Positions 30,413 through 32,155 of a DNA stretch of 32,155 bases are shown piece by piece. Under the pieces are notes generated by a model. It searched no databases, was not told the origin of the DNA, and saw only the letters and a list, made by a program, of their open reading frames with translations. The position numbers were made by a program, and so were the translations under genes. Numbering within the stretch: position 1 is the stretch's first letter; every line of letters starts with the position of its first letter. The DNA comes from Phycisphaerales bacterium (GTDB lineage Bacteria; Planctomycetota; Phycisphaerae; Tepidisphaerales; Tepidisphaeraceae): the NCBI GenBank assembly GCA_028291615.1, contig JAQGHM010000002.1, forward strand, positions 1-32,155, given 5' to 3'.

Positions 30413-31594
30413 ATGGCACAAATAAAAGATGTCCCGAAGGTGCTGCGATCACTGGGATTCGTCCCGCTCGCCAAGAAGGTCTGGGCCGAGGTTAACGAAG
30501 ACGACGTCTTCACCTGGGGCTCGGCGCTGGCTTACGCGTGGATCTTCGCGATTTTCCCCTTCATGATCTTCCTCCTCACGCTTGCCCCCTACCTGCCCGG
30601 CGGGGCTAAAAAACAGATCATGGACCAAGTCTCCAACGTCGCCTACTCCAGCGTCGGTGGCGACGCCGGTGAGAAGATCGTCAACAGCGTCAATGACGTC
30701 ATGAGCAAGCAGAAGGGCGGCCTCCTCTCCATCGGTCTCATCCTCGCAATCTGGGGGGCCAGCGGCGGAATGGTCATGACCATGAACGCCCTCGACAAGG
30801 CCTACTACGTCCATTGCACGCGCTCCTTCATCAAGCAGCGCGCAATCGCGATCGGGCTCACCGTCGCCACCGCCGTCCTCATTCTGGCCGTCGTCTTCCT
30901 CCTCCCGATCGGCGCCGCGATCATCACCTACCTGGCCAATCACAGTCACATCGGCCTGATCGGGAAGATCCTGATCAACATCGTCCGCTACGTCGTCGCG
31001 CTGGCCATGCTTTTTGGCATCGTCTCCCTGATCTATTACTTTGGCCCATGCATCAAGCAGAAGTACCACCTGGTGACGCCGGGCGCGATCTTCACCGTCA
31101 TCGTCTGGATCGTGCTCGCGTTTGTCTTCGGCTTCTACGTCGGCCATTTCGGCAACTTCAATGCGACGTATGGCGCACTCGGCGCCGCAATCATCATGCT
31201 CCTCTTCTTTTACATCAACGCCGTCGTGCTCCTCATCGGCGCGGAGATCAACAGCGTCCTGGACTTCGAAACCCTCAATGTCAAACCCGGCGCGACCGAC
31301 CTTACCCAAGCGAAGGCCAAGGCCGAGTACGACGATAAACACGCCGGTGAGGAACACGCCACCCAGCAAGGCGCAGGCCAGGGCAAGGGTCATGAACATG
31401 AACCTGTCCACCTTCCGATCATCCCCGCGCCGGCTCCCGCGCACCGAGCGCGAAATCTGTTGATCTTCACCTCGTCGTTCCTCGCCCTTCGCTTCGCCTG
31501 GCGGCAGTTCTGGGCATTGCGCGCCAAGCGCCGCGCTAAAGAACTCGCCAAAGCGCGTATCAGGTACTGGTGGTGGCCTTGGCGGACAACCTGA
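30413..31594 (+). CDS. YihY/BrkB-family inner-membrane protein, copy 2
   Basis: This 393-residue paralogue of the preceding gene lies 47 bp downstream. It shares the FTWGSALAYAWIFAIFPFMIFLL, LLSIGLILAIWGASGG and IGAEIN..LDFE marks, so the pair arose by tandem duplication, though the copies have diverged. The C-terminus is longer: a charged His/Glu-rich linker (~305-345) and a seventh hydrophobic segment (NLLIFTSSFLALRFAW), then a basic tail ending YWWWPWRTT. The substrate or role is unknown. Confidence 0.87.
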   Translation: MAQIKDVPKVLRSLGFVPLAKKVWAEVNEDDVFTWGSALAYAWIFAIFPFMIFLLTLAPYLPGGAKKQIMDQVSNVAYSSVGGDAGEKIVNSVNDVMSKQKGGLLSIGLILAIWGASGGMVMTMNALDKAYYVHCTRSFIKQRAIAIGLTVATAVLILAVVFLLPIGAAIITYLANHSHIGLIGKILINIVRYVVALAMLFGIVSLIYYFGPCIKQKYHLVTPGAIFTVIVWIVLAFVFGFYVGHFGNFNATYGALGAAIIMLLFFYINAVVLLIGAEINSVLDFETLNVKPGATDLTQAKAKAEYDDKHAGEEHATQQGAGQGKGHEHEPVHLPIIPAPAPAHRARNLLIFTSSFLALRFAWRQFWALRAKRRAKELAKARIRYWWWPWRTT

Positions 31595-31687
31595 ACTCGC
31601 CTGTGTACAAGTTACGACTCCTTGCGTTTCAAGAGCCAGAGTGTGCGAGCAATGGTTCACCCCGCTGCAGGCGGCAAGGAGTCTCCC

Positions 31688-32155
31688 ATGATGCGTTTCA
31701 CGAAACTGACGTTGGCGCTGGCCCTGACCGGATCGGTCCTGGCCGGTCGATCTTTCTCGGCCGATAAACCCGACGGCCCGCCGCCCCGTGATGGCGGCGG
31801 CGCGGGAGGTCCAGGCGGAGGCAGGCCCGGTGGTGGCGGCGGGCCCGGCGGTCCCGGTGGTCCGGGCGGCCCGCAAGGTGGGGCTCACCTCATCCCGCGC
31901 TTCGCCGAGGATAAACTCAACCTCAGCGACGACCAGAAAGCGCAGATCGCCGACCTCGAAAAGGAAATGAAAGGCCGGCTCGCCAAAATCCTCACCGCCG
32001 ACCAGATGAAAGCGCTCGAAGACGCCCGACCCCCGCAGCGCGGGCAGGGTGGACCCGGCGGCGGTGGACCGGGTGGGCCCGGTGGTGGCCAAGGTGGCGC
32101 GGGCGGTGGGCAGGGCGGCCCGGGCGGCGGTGGTCCCGGCGGCGGCGGCGGAAGG
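31688..32155 (+). CDS. Secreted Gly/Pro-rich protein with LTxxQ-like helices, 5' part
   Basis: The frame is open from the ATG at 31688 to the right edge (156 codons seen), with AAGGAG 7 nt upstream. It starts with a signal peptide (MMRFTKLTLALALTGSVLA). A first glycine/proline-rich block (~residues 30-62) is followed by a helical segment (~65-105) with NLSDDQKAQI and ILTADQMKAL, which resembles the LTxxQ repeats of Spy/CpxP periplasmic proteins. A second Gly/Pro/Gln-rich block of GGPGGGG type then runs off the window. Proteins of this layout are frequent in planctomycetes; the function is unknown. Confidence 0.75.
   Translation, partial: MMRFTKLTLALALTGSVLAGRSFSADKPDGPPPRDGGGAGGPGGGRPGGGGGPGGPGGPGGPQGGAHLIPRFAEDKLNLSDDQKAQIADLEKEMKGRLAKILTADQMKALEDARPPQRGQGGPGGGGPGGPGGGQGGAGGGQGGPGGGGPGGGGGR

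Overview
The window is GC-rich, bacterial and gene-dense. No gap between genes exceeds 300 bp; the largest, 16577-16867 (291 bp), is a divergent intergenic region with a good minus-strand promoter. The gene content suggests a planctomycete, probably Phycisphaerae-like: ThuA-family and secreted glycine-rich proteins, many starts without a Shine-Dalgarno, a flagellar-rod-like lipoprotein and a bacterial topoisomerase VI. This assignment is an inference; there is no rRNA or other marker gene. I saw no tRNA, rRNA, CRISPR array or insertion sequence.

Left part (1-11489, all plus strand). In order: the 3' end of a ThuA-like gene, cmk, plsC, an aquaporin lacking the usual selectivity-filter arginine, a 903-residue secreted protein of unknown function, pabB, a FlgG-like lipoprotein, pabC, a NIF3-family protein and hflX. 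pabB and pabC supply p-aminobenzoate for folate; pabA is not here.

Middle part (11493-16576, minus strand). Topoisomerase VI subunit B and subunit A genes are separated by a hicBA toxin-antitoxin pair and a small zinc-ribbon-like membrane protein. A single-pass membrane protein follows. A TTGATA-17-TACACT promoter lies upstream of subunit B. To the right are a membrane metallophosphoesterase (plus) and, overlapping its 3' end convergently, a lipoprotein alpha/beta hydrolase (minus).

Right part. On the minus strand is a four-gene block: DUF4132/MolR-like giant protein, MoxR-type AAA+ ATPase, DUF5682 protein and VWA (CoxE-like) protein. From memory this order matches the uncharacterised E. coli yehI-yehL-yehM-yehP genes. 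It is the best candidate for an undescribed system: an ATPase/VWA remodelling pair with two large dedicated partners. A ComM/YifB-type ATPase follows. Divergently, two tandem YihY/BrkB membrane proteins and the start of a secreted Gly/Pro-rich LTxxQ protein run to the right edge.

Repeats are a second theme. Four loci carry short tandem repeats with a 7-nt (or 7+8-nt) period. Two of them form long inverted repeats directly upstream of cmk and hflX; two lie inside coding sequence. A 104-bp REPIN-like pair of hairpins fills the gap between the AAA+ and DUF5682 genes, and a start-codon hairpin precedes the 903-residue protein. Several of these structures sit where a ribosome binding site would be expected.
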